DNA of 18,809 bases from an uncultured Lactobacillus sp. (GCF_902491705.1 NZ_CABUIW010000043.1:1-18809); one strand, 5' to 3'. Counted from the first letter of the stretch, positions 1 to 7,584 are shown. Notes: a model not told the origin generated them from the letters alone. Made by a program: numbers and translations.

Positions 1-30
1 TTGTTCTTTATTAAATTTAGTCATAATAAA

Positions 31-59
31 AGACCCAAAAGTGTCTAACTTTTGGGTCT
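31..59 (-). terminator. Rho-independent terminator of the B12 operon
   Basis: An 11-bp perfect inverted repeat (31-41 with 49-59, arm agacccaaaag) has a 7-nt loop. Read on the minus strand it is followed by TTTTATTAT. It lies about 34 nt past the stop codon of the adenosyltransferase gene, the last gene of the minus-strand operon. Confidence 0.9.
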
Positions 60-92
60 CACTTCACTGCCTAATCCGGCAACGGTATTTTT

Positions 93-656
93 TTAGCCAT
101 TGATACGATTTTGATCTCTAACTTTACTCTTTATTTCAGTATAGCCATCAAGCACATTTGCGTAGCGTCCTAAGATGAAAAGGTAATCTGATAGGCGATT
201 CATGTATTCTAAGTCGCAATCATCTAATTTTTGCTCATTTAAGCTTAACTTAACTAAAGATCTTTCAGCTCGTCTGGCGATTGTTCTAGCATATTGCAAG
301 TTGGCACCCGTAACCTTGCCACCAGGCAAGATAAATTCAGGAATAGTGGGGATTTTAGGAGTTAATTCATTAATGCGATTTTCTAGTTGCGTAACGTTTT
401 CCTCACTAATTTCGTGGTGTCTTTTGACTACAATATCGGCTTGAAGCTGATATAAATCGCGCTGAACGTTTTCTAGTTCGCCGCGCAACTCTTGGCAATT
501 TTCAGATAGGTTAGCTAAAACTACGCCAAGATATGATTGAAGTTCATCTACATTGCCTAATGCTTCAATTTGCAAGTCATATTTAGGCACCATCTTGCCA
601 GTGACTTGTTTAGTTAAGCCTTTATCACCGACCTTGGTGTAGATTTTGATTGTCAT
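93..656 (-). CDS. pduO: Cob(I)alamin adenosyltransferase, PduO type
   Basis: The enzyme transfers the 5'-deoxyadenosyl group of ATP to cob(I)alamin, making adenosylcobalamin in the cytosol. The 187-residue protein shows the N-terminal ATP-binding motif TKVGDKGLT (residues 7-15), the FILPGG segment (108-113), RRAER (128-132) and NRLSDYLF (153-160), the usual order in PduO-family trimers. Phe108 sits where family enzymes have the Phe that displaces the lower ligand of cobalamin. The start ATG shares one base with the stop of the preceding S-component gene (TAATG), and a GGAGG lies 8 nt upstream, which indicates translational coupling. As the last gene of an operon headed by the B12-dependent reductase, its likely job is to supply that enzyme with cofactor rather than to serve propanediol use; no pdu microcompartment genes are nearby. 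Confidence 0.92.
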   Translation of the reverse strand: MTIKIYTKVGDKGLTKQVTGKMVPKYDLQIEALGNVDELQSYLGVVLANLSENCQELRGELENVQRDLYQLQADIVVKRHHEISEENVTQLENRINELTPKIPTIPEFILPGGKVTGANLQYARTIARRAERSLVKLSLNEQKLDDCDLEYMNRLSDYLFILGRYANVLDGYTEIKSKVRDQNRING

Positions 657-1180
657 TAAATTATCCTCCGCTCATAAGCTTCAAGTGCTTTAGTTACTGG
701 CTTATATAAAACAAAGTAAAAGGCAAAGTTACCAATTGCGTGATATGTGTCAAAGGCAAAACTAGAAACAAGATAAGCGATGAAAGCAGGCAAACCACCA
801 AAAATGGTCATTCCAAGATCGACAAAGAAGCCGTATTCCCAGCCTAAAAAGGTAGCTAAGGCTACTTGCAGTAAGAAGTGATTTTGCAAGGGCATAACTT
901 TATTTAAAAAGGCCACGGTTAATACGCATCCAGCATATGCCAAGATTTGCGGAATAGTCCAAATGCCAAATCCCAAATAAATATTTGAAATTAGCATTGT
1001 TAAAGCAGCCAAAGTGATGCCAGAACCGATACCTAAATTAAGCGTCACAATCATTAAGATATCAGTCACTGGTTGAACATTTGGAATAGGAATGATTTTG
1101 AAAACGCGTAAGACCACGCACATTGCTGTAAGCATGGCCATTAGTGCGATTTGTCTGATTTGTAGTCGCTCAGTAACCAT
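656..1180 (-). CDS. cbrT: ECF transporter S component, probable cobalamin (CbrT-like)
   Basis: This is a 174-residue hydrophobic protein with about six membrane segments. Its N-terminal RLQIRQIALMAMLTAMCVVLR is typical of ECF-transporter substrate-binding (S) components, where the AxxxA-type helix 1 contacts the shared EcfT. The ECF energizing module (EcfA1, EcfA2, EcfT) is not in the window and is presumably shared from elsewhere. Substrate assignment rests mainly on context: it lies between a transcobalamin-domain lipoprotein and a PduO adenosyltransferase, downstream of a B12-dependent enzyme, and lactobacilli are known to have a B12-specific S component, CbrT. An AAGGTG ribosome binding site overlaps the end of the lipoprotein gene, and the two genes are 3 nt apart. 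Being an S component is very likely; B12 as its substrate is probable. Confidence 0.82.
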   Translation of the reverse strand: MVTERLQIRQIALMAMLTAMCVVLRVFKIIPIPNVQPVTDILMIVTLNLGIGSGITLAALTMLISNIYLGFGIWTIPQILAYAGCVLTVAFLNKVMPLQNHFLLQVALATFLGWEYGFFVDLGMTIFGGLPAFIAYLVSSFAFDTYHAIGNFAFYFVLYKPVTKALEAYERRII

Positions 1181-1183
1181 AAA

Positions 1184-1582
1184 TTACTTCACCTTGTCTA
1201 ACGTAAATTTAACCTTATCTTTGTTAGCAACGGCCTGTTGTTCGACACCTTTAGATGCCCATTTGCCGTTAATTGTGTAAGTCCAGTAAATCTTTTTCTT
1301 AGGGTTTTGCTTCTTGCCATCAATTGAGGTAATAAAGCCTTTGGTTTCTTGCACCTTCCATGCCTTCTTGAGACCAGTAATTACCTTGGCCTTTTTCTTA
1401 GGAATCTTAACAGATTTAGTGTCTACGGTTTTCTTTCCTTCTTTTAAGGTGTAGTTAACCGTAATTTGATTCTTAGCAGGAGTTTTAGCACTAGATGAAC
1501 TATTATTTGAACATCCTGTTAAAAATAATGCTAAAAATGCAACGATTGAAAATAATAAGCTAAATTTGTGTTTGTTCTTCAT
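1184..1582 (-). CDS. DUF4430 (transcobalamin-like domain) lipoprotein
   Basis: This is a 132-residue predicted lipoprotein. A lysine-containing N-terminus and hydrophobic core lead to the lipobox LTGC with Cys24, then a Ser/Asn/Lys-rich linker to about residue 37. The rest (about 40-132) matches the DUF4430 pattern: a central ITGLKKAWKV helix, the GFITSIDGKKQNPKKKIYW turn and a WTYTINGKWASKGV strand pair, then a final KDKVKFTLD strand. This domain is related to the C-terminal cobalamin-capping domain of transcobalamin and intrinsic factor. Anchored outside the membrane, it could capture cobalamin and pass it to the S component encoded 3 nt downstream. GAGGAG lies 6 nt before the ATG. The gene follows rtpR by 18 nt, too short for its own promoter. 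The capture role is inferred from domain and neighbours. Confidence 0.8.
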   Translation of the reverse strand: MKNKHKFSLLFSIVAFLALFLTGCSNNSSSSAKTPAKNQITVNYTLKEGKKTVDTKSVKIPKKKAKVITGLKKAWKVQETKGFITSIDGKKQNPKKKIYWTYTINGKWASKGVEQQAVANKDKVKFTLDKVK

Positions 1583-1600
1583 TTTTTCTCCTCGTAAAAA

Positions 1601-3832
1601 TTATTTGATTGGGCAAGCACCGCCGGCACAGTCGGTTTGTCCTACAAGTTCTAATCCCTTTTGATCGTCATTTTGCTTTTCGAATACTTCTTCGACATCA
1701 TCAGTAATCAAAGCAGCTCTTTCTTCATAAGTCTTCTTGTTAATTGGTTCCTTTGGAGCTTGCTTAAGTGAGCCACCATAGTAAGGAAGAAGAGAAGTTG
1801 ATTTAATAGTGTGTCTGTATTGGTGAAGAAGTGGGGCGATTTCGTCACTTTCATCTGATTGGAAAGTAATAGTACAGCTGACAGCATTATCAGACCAGTA
1901 AGTTTGAAGGAATGCTTGAGTCGCAAATTGTTCTTCAATTGAAACAGTTCCAGCAGAAGCAAAGTTTTCGCTATCGGCATGAGCTGCACGCAATGGAAAT
2001 TCAACACAGATAGTATTCTTAGTGTAAATATCTGGTTCAGTATGATAGCCACATTCTCTTAAGGCTGGTAATAATGGGTCGCTAGCTTGGAAACGAATTC
2101 TCTGAATTAGGTAACCAGCATAGTGGAAGTGCATCCCTTCTGATACACCGGCTAATTTAGCTACCGTACCAGATGGTTTAACAGTAGTGTGCTTAATTGA
2201 TGGATTAACGTTTAATTCTTCGCTGTAGGCCTTGTCAGCTGCGATAACAGCCTTGTATAAGCCATCTACCATTTCAATTCCCTTTGGATCGTAGATTGGC
2301 TTTTTAATTTTTTCGCCTTGCTCGTTGGTGCTGTCTTCAAATCCAGTGACCACTCTGTGACCTAAGTCATTTAAGAGCCAGTCTTGAATACCAGACATAG
2401 AAACGCCGATTCTGCGATTCTTATGAATAATTTTACGTGAGACTTCCCAGTCATAGTGACTGAAAGTAACTCTCTTAGCAAAACGGGTAGCCAAAGTGAA
2501 GGCGTCCTTTAAGTCCCAACCTTGCTTTTCAGCAACATATGGGAATACTTCGAACAAGTTACATGGCTCGCCATTTGCTAAAGAAATTTCACCACAAGGG
2601 TTAGTACCTTCAACATTGTCGTCAATTCCTGGTTGGTAACCATCGGTAATTCGACCGTAGTTGCGTGATAAATCAAGATTTACAACACCAGGTTCACCAT
2701 TATGCAAAATTCCGTCAGCGATTGGACCGTAATTGTTGAATTTAGAATCGATTGCGACACTGTTGTTAGAAGCCCAACGGTGGTGGTAAAGCTTTTCTTT
2801 ATCTTGCTTCATCTTGATGAAGTCTTGGTCATCGTTTGAACCAAGTGCAAGTTCAGCTGAACGACGAACATTGCCGGCAACAACAGTTTTACCAATCAAG
2901 TTACAAATATCAGTTGCATCGACTGCAGTTAAGTGTTGACCTGCGCGAGCGTTAATTACGTTGTTGATATCGATGAACATTTCAACTAAAGGCATTGGAC
3001 CTGAAGCGGTACCGCCAAAGCCATGAATCTTAGCACCATATGGACGAATATCGGTAATATCCAAAACAAGCTTAGTCTTGTGGTCAGGATTGGTGTCATT
3101 AAAGTGCATGTCGATCATGCGAGCATTGGCAAGAACCCAGCCTTCACGAGTATCAGGCAATCTGTAGTAAACTACATCGTCATGGTTGGGATTTTGCTTT
3201 TCCCATTCATCTTTATCAACGGCGCCAACTTTAATTGAGGCGTCGTGGGATGCACTGCTTTTATCGATAACTACAGTTAAGTCAACTTTGTTATCAACCT
3301 TAGGAATTTGTTTAATGTTGTCTTTAACAACTGAAAAGCCTACGCCGCCGCCTTTCATCAATTGGTCGAATAAGAATGAGAAGGGCATAGAAACAGCCTT
3401 TTGTCTTTTATCAACATAAGAAGGCACAATGTGACTGTCGCCATATTCTTGAGGACGAATAGCGATGAACCAGCAGTTGTTTAATGAATCGCCAGTACGC
3501 TTTTGATAATCGGTACCTGAGATCCAAAGGTTACGGCCTGAAGGCGTAGCTGATAAGCCATAAATTAAACGGAAAAGCTGCTTAGCTTCATTAGTTAATT
3601 CGTCAATAACTTCTTCAGATGGGGAGTCTTGAAGACGTGGGTCAAGGTTGATGTTACCTTCAATTACACGTTTAACTGTTTCATCCCAGTTTTCTGAACG
3701 ATCTTGATCTGGAAGCCAACGTGCATAAGTTCTTTTGTAAGTTACCCAGCCAAGTTCACCCCAATGAGGTTTAATTTCATGTTTCACTTGATCAATAAAT
3801 GCTTGATCTAGCTTAATTCTAGTAGATGGCAT
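1601..3832 (-). CDS. rtpR: Adenosylcobalamin-dependent ribonucleoside-triphosphate reductase (class II RNR)
   Basis: The enzyme reduces ribonucleoside triphosphates to dNTPs with an adenosylcobalamin-generated thiyl radical. At 743 residues it is close to the 739-residue L. leichmannii enzyme. Key cysteines are all visible: Cys120 (SLNNCWF) and Cys424 (GEPCNLF) as the active-site redox pair, Cys413 in NPCGEI as the thiyl-radical residue, and the C-terminal shuttle pair Cys735/Cys740 in CAGGACPIK. I chose the ATG at 3832, because an upstream in-frame GTG (3841) lies inside the AGGAG ribosome binding site, which is 8 nt from this ATG. It heads the B12 operon, and a NrdR-box-like palindrome lies upstream. 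Its cofactor supply is encoded by the three genes that follow. Confidence 0.96.
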   Translation of the reverse strand: MPSTRIKLDQAFIDQVKHEIKPHWGELGWVTYKRTYARWLPDQDRSENWDETVKRVIEGNINLDPRLQDSPSEEVIDELTNEAKQLFRLIYGLSATPSGRNLWISGTDYQKRTGDSLNNCWFIAIRPQEYGDSHIVPSYVDKRQKAVSMPFSFLFDQLMKGGGVGFSVVKDNIKQIPKVDNKVDLTVVIDKSSASHDASIKVGAVDKDEWEKQNPNHDDVVYYRLPDTREGWVLANARMIDMHFNDTNPDHKTKLVLDITDIRPYGAKIHGFGGTASGPMPLVEMFIDINNVINARAGQHLTAVDATDICNLIGKTVVAGNVRRSAELALGSNDDQDFIKMKQDKEKLYHHRWASNNSVAIDSKFNNYGPIADGILHNGEPGVVNLDLSRNYGRITDGYQPGIDDNVEGTNPCGEISLANGEPCNLFEVFPYVAEKQGWDLKDAFTLATRFAKRVTFSHYDWEVSRKIIHKNRRIGVSMSGIQDWLLNDLGHRVVTGFEDSTNEQGEKIKKPIYDPKGIEMVDGLYKAVIAADKAYSEELNVNPSIKHTTVKPSGTVAKLAGVSEGMHFHYAGYLIQRIRFQASDPLLPALRECGYHTEPDIYTKNTICVEFPLRAAHADSENFASAGTVSIEEQFATQAFLQTYWSDNAVSCTITFQSDESDEIAPLLHQYRHTIKSTSLLPYYGGSLKQAPKEPINKKTYEERAALITDDVEEVFEKQNDDQKGLELVGQTDCAGGACPIK

Positions 3833-3867
3833 GTTTTTCACTCCTAAAGATTATTATTGTTTCACAA

Positions 3868-3916
3868 ACACATGATGTATGAACACATATCTAAATGTAC
3901 CACAATATCTTGTGGT
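3868..3916 (-). promoter_or_regulatory. NrdR-box-like palindrome, with a weaker helix-phased second site
   Basis: At 3899-3916 the sequence accacaatatcttgtggt has perfect 7-bp arms around tatc and matches the NrdR consensus (acaCwAtATaTwGtgt) at about 13 of 16 positions. A weaker candidate (about 10 of 16) lies at 3868-3883, 32 bp away centre to centre, the three-turn spacing typical of paired NrdR boxes. Both lie between the likely rtpR promoter and its ribosome binding site. NrdR is the ATP/dATP-sensing repressor of ribonucleotide reductase genes; its gene is not in this window. The first site is convincing, the second only suggestive. Confidence 0.6.
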
Positions 3917-3924
3917 TTGTAGTA

Positions 3925-3954
3925 AAAATATGGCGGATAGTATTAATTTGTAAA
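3925..3954 (-). promoter_or_regulatory. Candidate rtpR promoter
   Basis: On the minus strand TTTACA (3954-3949) is followed 18 nt later by TATTTT (3930-3925), five and four matches to the -35 and -10 consensus. The predicted start of transcription is near the first NrdR-like palindrome, as expected for repression. Other A/T-rich hexamers in this spacer could serve as well, so confidence is low. Confidence 0.35.
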
Positions 3955-4049
3955 GTGCAAATCCCATCAGGATGGGGCTAAAAAATCAGAAAAATTTTTA
4001 AGTAAAAAGTGGTATAGATTTAGAAATTAAAAAATATAGAAAATTATCA

Positions 4050-4058
4050 TGTTACAAT
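4050..4058 (+). promoter_or_regulatory. Extended -10 promoter for the AI-2E-family/esterase pair
   Basis: TGTTACAAT is an extended -10 element (TG-N-TACAAT) about 30 nt upstream of the ATG at 4089. No good -35 hexamer is visible at 17 nt, only an A-rich stretch. A CGAGG ribosome binding site at 4076-4080 follows. Confidence 0.4.
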
Positions 4059-4088
4059 CGACAATAATGGAAAAACGAGGTTAATTTT

Positions 4089-5126
4089 ATGAATACAGCT
4101 TGGCAAAAATTTAAAGACAATGTGCCTTTGCGCAGGGTTGTCGTCTTTTTATTGATCGTTGCCTGCCTTTACGAGATGCGAGCAATGATGAATACGATTT
4201 TGTTAACATTTATTTTTACGTATGTGATTGTGCACCTAATCCATTTAGTGCAACGTTATGTTCCTAAAATGCCAACGGGGATAATCGTTGCGGTTGCGTA
4301 TTTGATAATTCTGGCGCTGCTATATTTTGTTATAACGGTTTATTTACCTATGTTGGTAGTCCAAATCAGTAAAATGGTGAAGACCGTTATGGCCTTTTAT
4401 GAAAGCAATGAATCGTCACATTTATTGTCATATGTAACGCGTTATATCAGTAAAGGGGAGCTGGTAGAACAAGCTAAGCACGCGATGACTTTTGCGTTTC
4501 ATACCGCTACTAATATAGGGACGCTTACGATCGCTACATTTATGTCATTAATCTTGAGCTTCTTTTACACGATTGAATTAGATAAGATGAAAGAATTTTC
4601 TAGTTTATTCGTCAAAAGCGGCTACTTAAAATGGCTTTTTGAAGATATTCATTATTTTGGTAAAAAGTTTACGAATACCTTTGGTGTAGTACTGGAAGCA
4701 CAATTCTTTATTGCTCTTTGTAACACAGCTTTGACGATGATTGGATTGGCTGTGATGAAGATGCCACAAATTGTTGCACTGGGCTTGATGGTCTTTATTT
4801 TAAGTTTGGTGCCAGTGGCAGGTGTAATTATTTCATTAATTCCACTAAGCATTGTTGGCTATTCTGTTGGTGGAATTCGCTATGTGATCTATATCTTCAT
4901 CATGATCATGATTATTCATGCTATTGAAGCTTATGTCTTAAACCCTAAGTTCATGGCCAGCAAGACAGAATTGCCTATTTTTTATACGTTTTTAGTTTTA
5001 CTTGTCGCAGAGCATTTCTGGGGCACCTGGGGCTTAATCGTAGGTGTGCCAATCTTCACCTTCTTTTTGGATGTTTTAGGGATTAAATCTTCTAAGAAGA
5101 GTAAGAAAAAGGCAGTACAAAAATGA
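4089..5126 (+). CDS. AI-2E family (PerM/YhhT-type) membrane transporter
   Basis: This 345-residue polytopic membrane protein belongs by its layout to the AI-2E/PerM family (PF01594). Two hydrophobic segments near residues 15-55 and one near 60-90 precede a soluble stretch (about 95-190), then come several closely packed C-terminal helices with the family-typical LVPVAGVIISLIP segment, a conserved YVLNPKFMASKTELP stretch and a GTWGLIVGVPIF end. The C-terminal tail is lysine-rich (KSSKKSKKKA). Family members export small molecules, act as Na+(Li+)/H+ antiporters or, for TqsA, export AI-2; which applies here cannot be told from sequence. Its stop overlaps the start of the next gene (ATGA), so the two are translationally coupled. 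Confidence 0.8.
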   Translation: MNTAWQKFKDNVPLRRVVVFLLIVACLYEMRAMMNTILLTFIFTYVIVHLIHLVQRYVPKMPTGIIVAVAYLIILALLYFVITVYLPMLVVQISKMVKTVMAFYESNESSHLLSYVTRYISKGELVEQAKHAMTFAFHTATNIGTLTIATFMSLILSFFYTIELDKMKEFSSLFVKSGYLKWLFEDIHYFGKKFTNTFGVVLEAQFFIALCNTALTMIGLAVMKMPQIVALGLMVFILSLVPVAGVIISLIPLSIVGYSVGGIRYVIYIFIMIMIIHAIEAYVLNPKFMASKTELPIFYTFLVLLVAEHFWGTWGLIVGVPIFTFFLDVLGIKSSKKSKKKAVQK

Positions 5127-5701
5127 GACTTTTACTTACAGGCGATAGCATTATTGCACGCAATGAAGGAAAAACAGAGCCGCATATCAATTGGAATTTG
5201 AGACAACTTTTCCCAGAAATAGAGCTTGAAAATACGGCTGTATCTGGAATTAATTCAGGTGCGTTTTTTGCACGCCTTAATGAGCTAGTTTTAAGCGTGA
5301 AAAAGTGTGATAATCTGGTGATCTTGCTTGGGACTAACGATCTAGCAACACATAAGCAGGTACCGTTAACTCAATTTAAAAGGAACATGGAATTAATTGC
5401 GTCGGCGGTGATTTGTGAATATTATCCACCGCACGTTTTACTCATTTCGCCACCTGCTGTGGATGAAGAAAAGCAACATGTGCGAAGCAATGCGTTAGTA
5501 GAAAAATATGCCAAAGTAGTTGAAGAAGTAGCACAGGAATATCATTTTAGATATGCAGACTTGTGTCAGGCGATGCTCGAAGCAGGAGATATAAGGAAGA
5601 TTGCTAAGGGTATCAAAAATGATGGATTGCATTTTGGAGATATGGGCTATGAGATATTAACCAAGTTAATTGTTGAGTATCTTCAGGAAGTGAAAAAATA
5701 A
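5123..5701 (+). CDS. SGNH/GDSL-family esterase (lipase-like hydrolase)
   Basis: A 192-residue SGNH hydrolase with all four family blocks: block I TGDSI with the nucleophile Ser9, block II Gly in AVSGINSG (Gly42), block III GTND (Asn72 in the oxyanion hole) and block V DGLH (Asp167, His170). No signal peptide or membrane segment is seen, so it is probably cytosolic and may act as an acyl-ester hydrolase or lysophospholipase-type enzyme on an unknown substrate. The start ATG overlaps the stop of the upstream membrane protein by 4 nt. The pairing suggests that the substrate or product is membrane related, but this is only inference. Confidence 0.87.
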   Translation: MRLLLTGDSIIARNEGKTEPHINWNLRQLFPEIELENTAVSGINSGAFFARLNELVLSVKKCDNLVILLGTNDLATHKQVPLTQFKRNMELIASAVICEYYPPHVLLISPPAVDEEKQHVRSNALVEKYAKVVEEVAQEYHFRYADLCQAMLEAGDIRKIAKGIKNDGLHFGDMGYEILTKLIVEYLQEVKK

Positions 5702-5820
5702 GCGAAAAGAAAAGCCTTATTATATAAATACCTTTAATTCATCGCTCCTTTAATATATCATGATCCAATTATTTAATCACATAAAAGCACAGAGGAAATT
5801 TAACAGTGCAAACTAAAAAA
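5702..5820. other. A/T-rich intergenic stretch without a gene
   Basis: This spacer separates the convergent esterase and small membrane protein genes. It contains no ORF with a ribosome binding site and only a short 5-bp inverted repeat (agcga/tcgct). The shared terminator follows it directly. Confidence 0.5.
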
Positions 5821-5834
5821 AGGCCATTAGGCCT
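5821..5834. terminator. Short bidirectional terminator
   Basis: The self-complementary aggcc-atta-ggcct hairpin is flanked by seven A on the left (5814-5820) and CTTTATTTTTC on the right. It can stop transcription from the esterase (plus) and, with a T7 run on the minus strand, from the 60-residue membrane protein gene ending 18 nt away. Confidence 0.7.
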
Positions 5835-5851
5835 CTTTATTTTTCTCTAAA

Positions 5852-6034
5852 TTATCGTATTGCCGCAAATACTAGTCCACCTACAGCCACTAGAGCCAAG
5901 AATGGAATGAGTAAATATGCGCAAAATGCAAAAATCAATCCAGCAACGAGTAAGAAGCCGAAAATTTTGATTAAGCCGATTCCCAACTTGAAAAACAGCC
6001 AAATCAAGAAAATTGTTAATAAAAGTGAAAGCAT
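5852..6034 (-). CDS. Small two-helix membrane protein, function unknown
   Basis: This is a 60-residue, almost entirely hydrophobic protein with about two membrane helices (residues 3-30 and 33-57). It has only two lysines before the C-terminal Arg and no recognisable motif. The ATG at 6034 is preceded by GGAGG with an 8-nt spacing. A longer alternative in another frame (start at 6041) would have its ATG one base from this site, so it is rejected. The gene has its own terminator and stands alone between convergent and divergent neighbours. An imperfect dyad (tgaga...tctca) lies just upstream at about 6056-6074 and could be a regulatory site. I do not recognise the family. Confidence 0.75.
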   Translation of the reverse strand: MLSLLLTIFLIWLFFKLGIGLIKIFGFLLVAGLIFAFCAYLLIPFLALVAVGGLVFAAIR

Positions 6035-6138
6035 AATTCATACCTCCATAAATCTATGAGAATATTTTACTCTCAAGGAAGCTAAATAGGATAGAAGAAG
6101 CACAAAAATTTAACCAAAAGTGAAGAAATGTGTAATTA

Positions 6139-6152
6139 AGTTACCGTTAACA
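6139..6152 (+). promoter_or_regulatory. cre-like site (outer)
   Basis: AGTTACCGTTAACA matches 12 of 14 positions of the CcpA operator consensus TGWAANCGNTNWCA. It lies upstream of the -35 hexamer of the sugar permease promoter, where CcpA or a LacI-type local regulator could act. It is weaker than the overlapping-promoter site and could be chance. Confidence 0.35.
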
Positions 6153-6164
6153 TAGATATTCATA

Positions 6165-6193
6165 TTGAAAGCTCTTTCTGAAATCGATATCAT
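6165..6193 (+). promoter_or_regulatory. Promoter of the sugar permease gene
   Basis: TTGAAA (6165-6170) and TATCAT (6188-6193) are each five of six matches to sigma-A hexamers and are separated by exactly 17 nt. The -10 element overlaps a perfect cre site. The predicted 5' leader is about 36 nt, with a GAGAGGG ribosome binding site at 6222-6228. Confidence 0.65.
6179..6192 (+). promoter_or_regulatory. cre site overlapping the -10 element
   Basis: TGAAATCGATATCA matches all 14 positions of the CcpA operator consensus TGWAANCGNTNWCA. It covers most of the -10 hexamer, so binding should repress the sugar permease gene when preferred sugars are present. A local LacI-family regulator such as MalR recognises similar sequences and cannot be excluded. 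Confidence 0.7.
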
Positions 6194-6202
6194 TTTAATC
6201 AA

Positions 6203-6216
6203 TGAAAGCGATTAAT
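6203..6216 (+). promoter_or_regulatory. cre-like site downstream of the -10 element
   Basis: TGAAAGCGATTAAT matches 12 of 14 positions of the cre consensus. It is 24 bp after the perfect site, just beyond the predicted transcription start, a position suited to a road-block or cooperative binding. Confidence 0.45.
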
Positions 6217-6235
6217 ACGAAGAGAGGGAAAGACT

Positions 6236-7570
6236 TTGGAGCAAAAAAAATCTGGATTACCCACATTAGCTAGCACCACAATTTGGATGATTAGTTTAGG
6301 TTATTTGGGTGTACAAATTGCATTTACTTTGGAAACTTCACAAATGAGTAGAATCTTTCAAACTTTGGGAGCTGATCCTACCAAGCTTGGCTGGTTCTTC
6401 ATTTTGCCACCACTAGCAGGATTAGTGGTGCAGCCAGGAATCGGATCATTATCAGACCGTACTTGGATTCCTAAAATTGGTAGAAGATTACCTTATTTAT
6501 TAATCGGGATGATCTTCGCCGTGATAACAATGATCATTCTACCTAATGTTGGTAGTTTCGGCTTAGGCTACGGATCTTTAGAAGCACTTATTTTTGGGGC
6601 TATTGCTATTGCCGTATTGGACGTTGCTTCTAACATGGCTATGCAGCCATTTAAGATGATGATTGGTGACATGGTTAACGATGAACAAAAGTCCTATGCT
6701 TACGGAATTCAAAGTATGCTTTCAAACTTTGGTGCCGTAATTGCCGCATTTTTCCCATTCTTATTAACAGTTTTGGGTGTTGCCAATACTGCTAAAAAGG
6801 GTGTGGTACCACAATCAGTAGTTATTTCATTCTACGTTGGGGCTGCAGTTTTAGTTATTACATCATTGTTCACTATCTTTAGGGTTCACGAATATGATCC
6901 TGAAACTTATGCTCGCTATCACGGCATTAAAGAATCAGATAACCAAGAAGGTGGCGGCTGGATCGAACTTTTGAAGAAGGCACCAAAGGTCTTCTGGCAA
7001 GTTTCATTAGTTCAATTCTTCTGCTGGATTTCATTCCAATACCTTTCAACCTATGCCACAGGTGCGATTGCCCAAAACGTATGGAACACAACCAACGCAT
7101 CTTCAGCTGGCTATCAAGTTGCTGGTAACTGGTTCGGTGTTTTAACTGCTGTTCAATCTATTGCAGCCGTAATTTGGTCCTACGTTTTAGCTAAAGTTCC
7201 AAATGATCACCACAAGATGGGTTACGGTGTAAGTTTATTGCTTGGTGCAATTGGTTATACTTCAATCTTCTTGATTCATTCACAAATGCTCTTGATTGTT
7301 TCATTCATCTTGATCGGAATCAGTTGGGCCGGAATGAACACTTATCCATTGACCATGGTATCTAACGCTTTGTCAGGCAAGCACATGGGAACTTACTTAG
7401 GTTTGTTCAACTGTTCAATTTGTTTACCACAAATTATTGCTTCACTTCTTAGCTTTGTCATCTTCCCAATGGTAGGCAATTCTATGCCAGCTATGATGCT
7501 CATCACAGGTATTTCAGGTTTCTTAGCTGCATTATCAGTTCTTGCTATTAAAGAAACTTACGTAAAATAA
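6236..7570 (+). CDS. GPH/SLC45-type sugar:cation symporter (MFS)
   Basis: This 444-residue MFS permease has about 12 membrane helices and the long motif-A loop GSLSDRTWIPKIGRRLPY (residues 70-87), characteristic of the sucrose/maltose transporters of the GPH/SLC45 group. A second hydrophilic segment (about 215-235, DPETYARYHGIKESDNQEG) separates the two halves. Likely substrates are disaccharides such as maltose or sucrose, moved with protons; the exact sugar cannot be read from sequence. The start is TTG at 6236, with GAGAGGG 7 nt upstream and no better in-frame ATG nearby. It is monocistronic, ending at a strong terminator. The promoter and cre sites upstream imply catabolite control, in line with a sugar uptake role. 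Confidence 0.83.
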   Translation: MEQKKSGLPTLASTTIWMISLGYLGVQIAFTLETSQMSRIFQTLGADPTKLGWFFILPPLAGLVVQPGIGSLSDRTWIPKIGRRLPYLLIGMIFAVITMIILPNVGSFGLGYGSLEALIFGAIAIAVLDVASNMAMQPFKMMIGDMVNDEQKSYAYGIQSMLSNFGAVIAAFFPFLLTVLGVANTAKKGVVPQSVVISFYVGAAVLVITSLFTIFRVHEYDPETYARYHGIKESDNQEGGGWIELLKKAPKVFWQVSLVQFFCWISFQYLSTYATGAIAQNVWNTTNASSAGYQVAGNWFGVLTAVQSIAAVIWSYVLAKVPNDHHKMGYGVSLLLGAIGYTSIFLIHSQMLLIVSFILIGISWAGMNTYPLTMVSNALSGKHMGTYLGLFNCSICLPQIIASLLSFVIFPMVGNSMPAMMLITGISGFLAALSVLAIKETYVK

Positions 7571-7584
7571 TTTAACCAAAAATA

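Noticed and set aside
202..444. An 80-codon plus-strand frame opposite the adenosyltransferase gene
   Set aside because: It lies wholly inside a well-supported gene on the other strand and has no recognisable domain or ribosome binding site.
3833..3841. GTG at 3841 as the rtpR start
   Set aside because: The GTG's first base is the last base of the AGGAG ribosome binding site, while the ATG at 3832 has ideal 8-nt spacing.
3961..3980. Hairpin cccat-cagg-atggg in the rtpR upstream spacer as a terminator or riboswitch part
   Set aside because: The stem is only 5 bp, without a T run in a useful direction and without any conserved riboswitch core around it.
5847..6041. A 64-codon minus-strand frame overlapping the 60-residue membrane protein
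   Set aside because: Its ATG is one base from the GGAGG site, and the peptide is not membrane-like or otherwise coherent; the other frame has correct spacing and a clear hydrophobic pattern.
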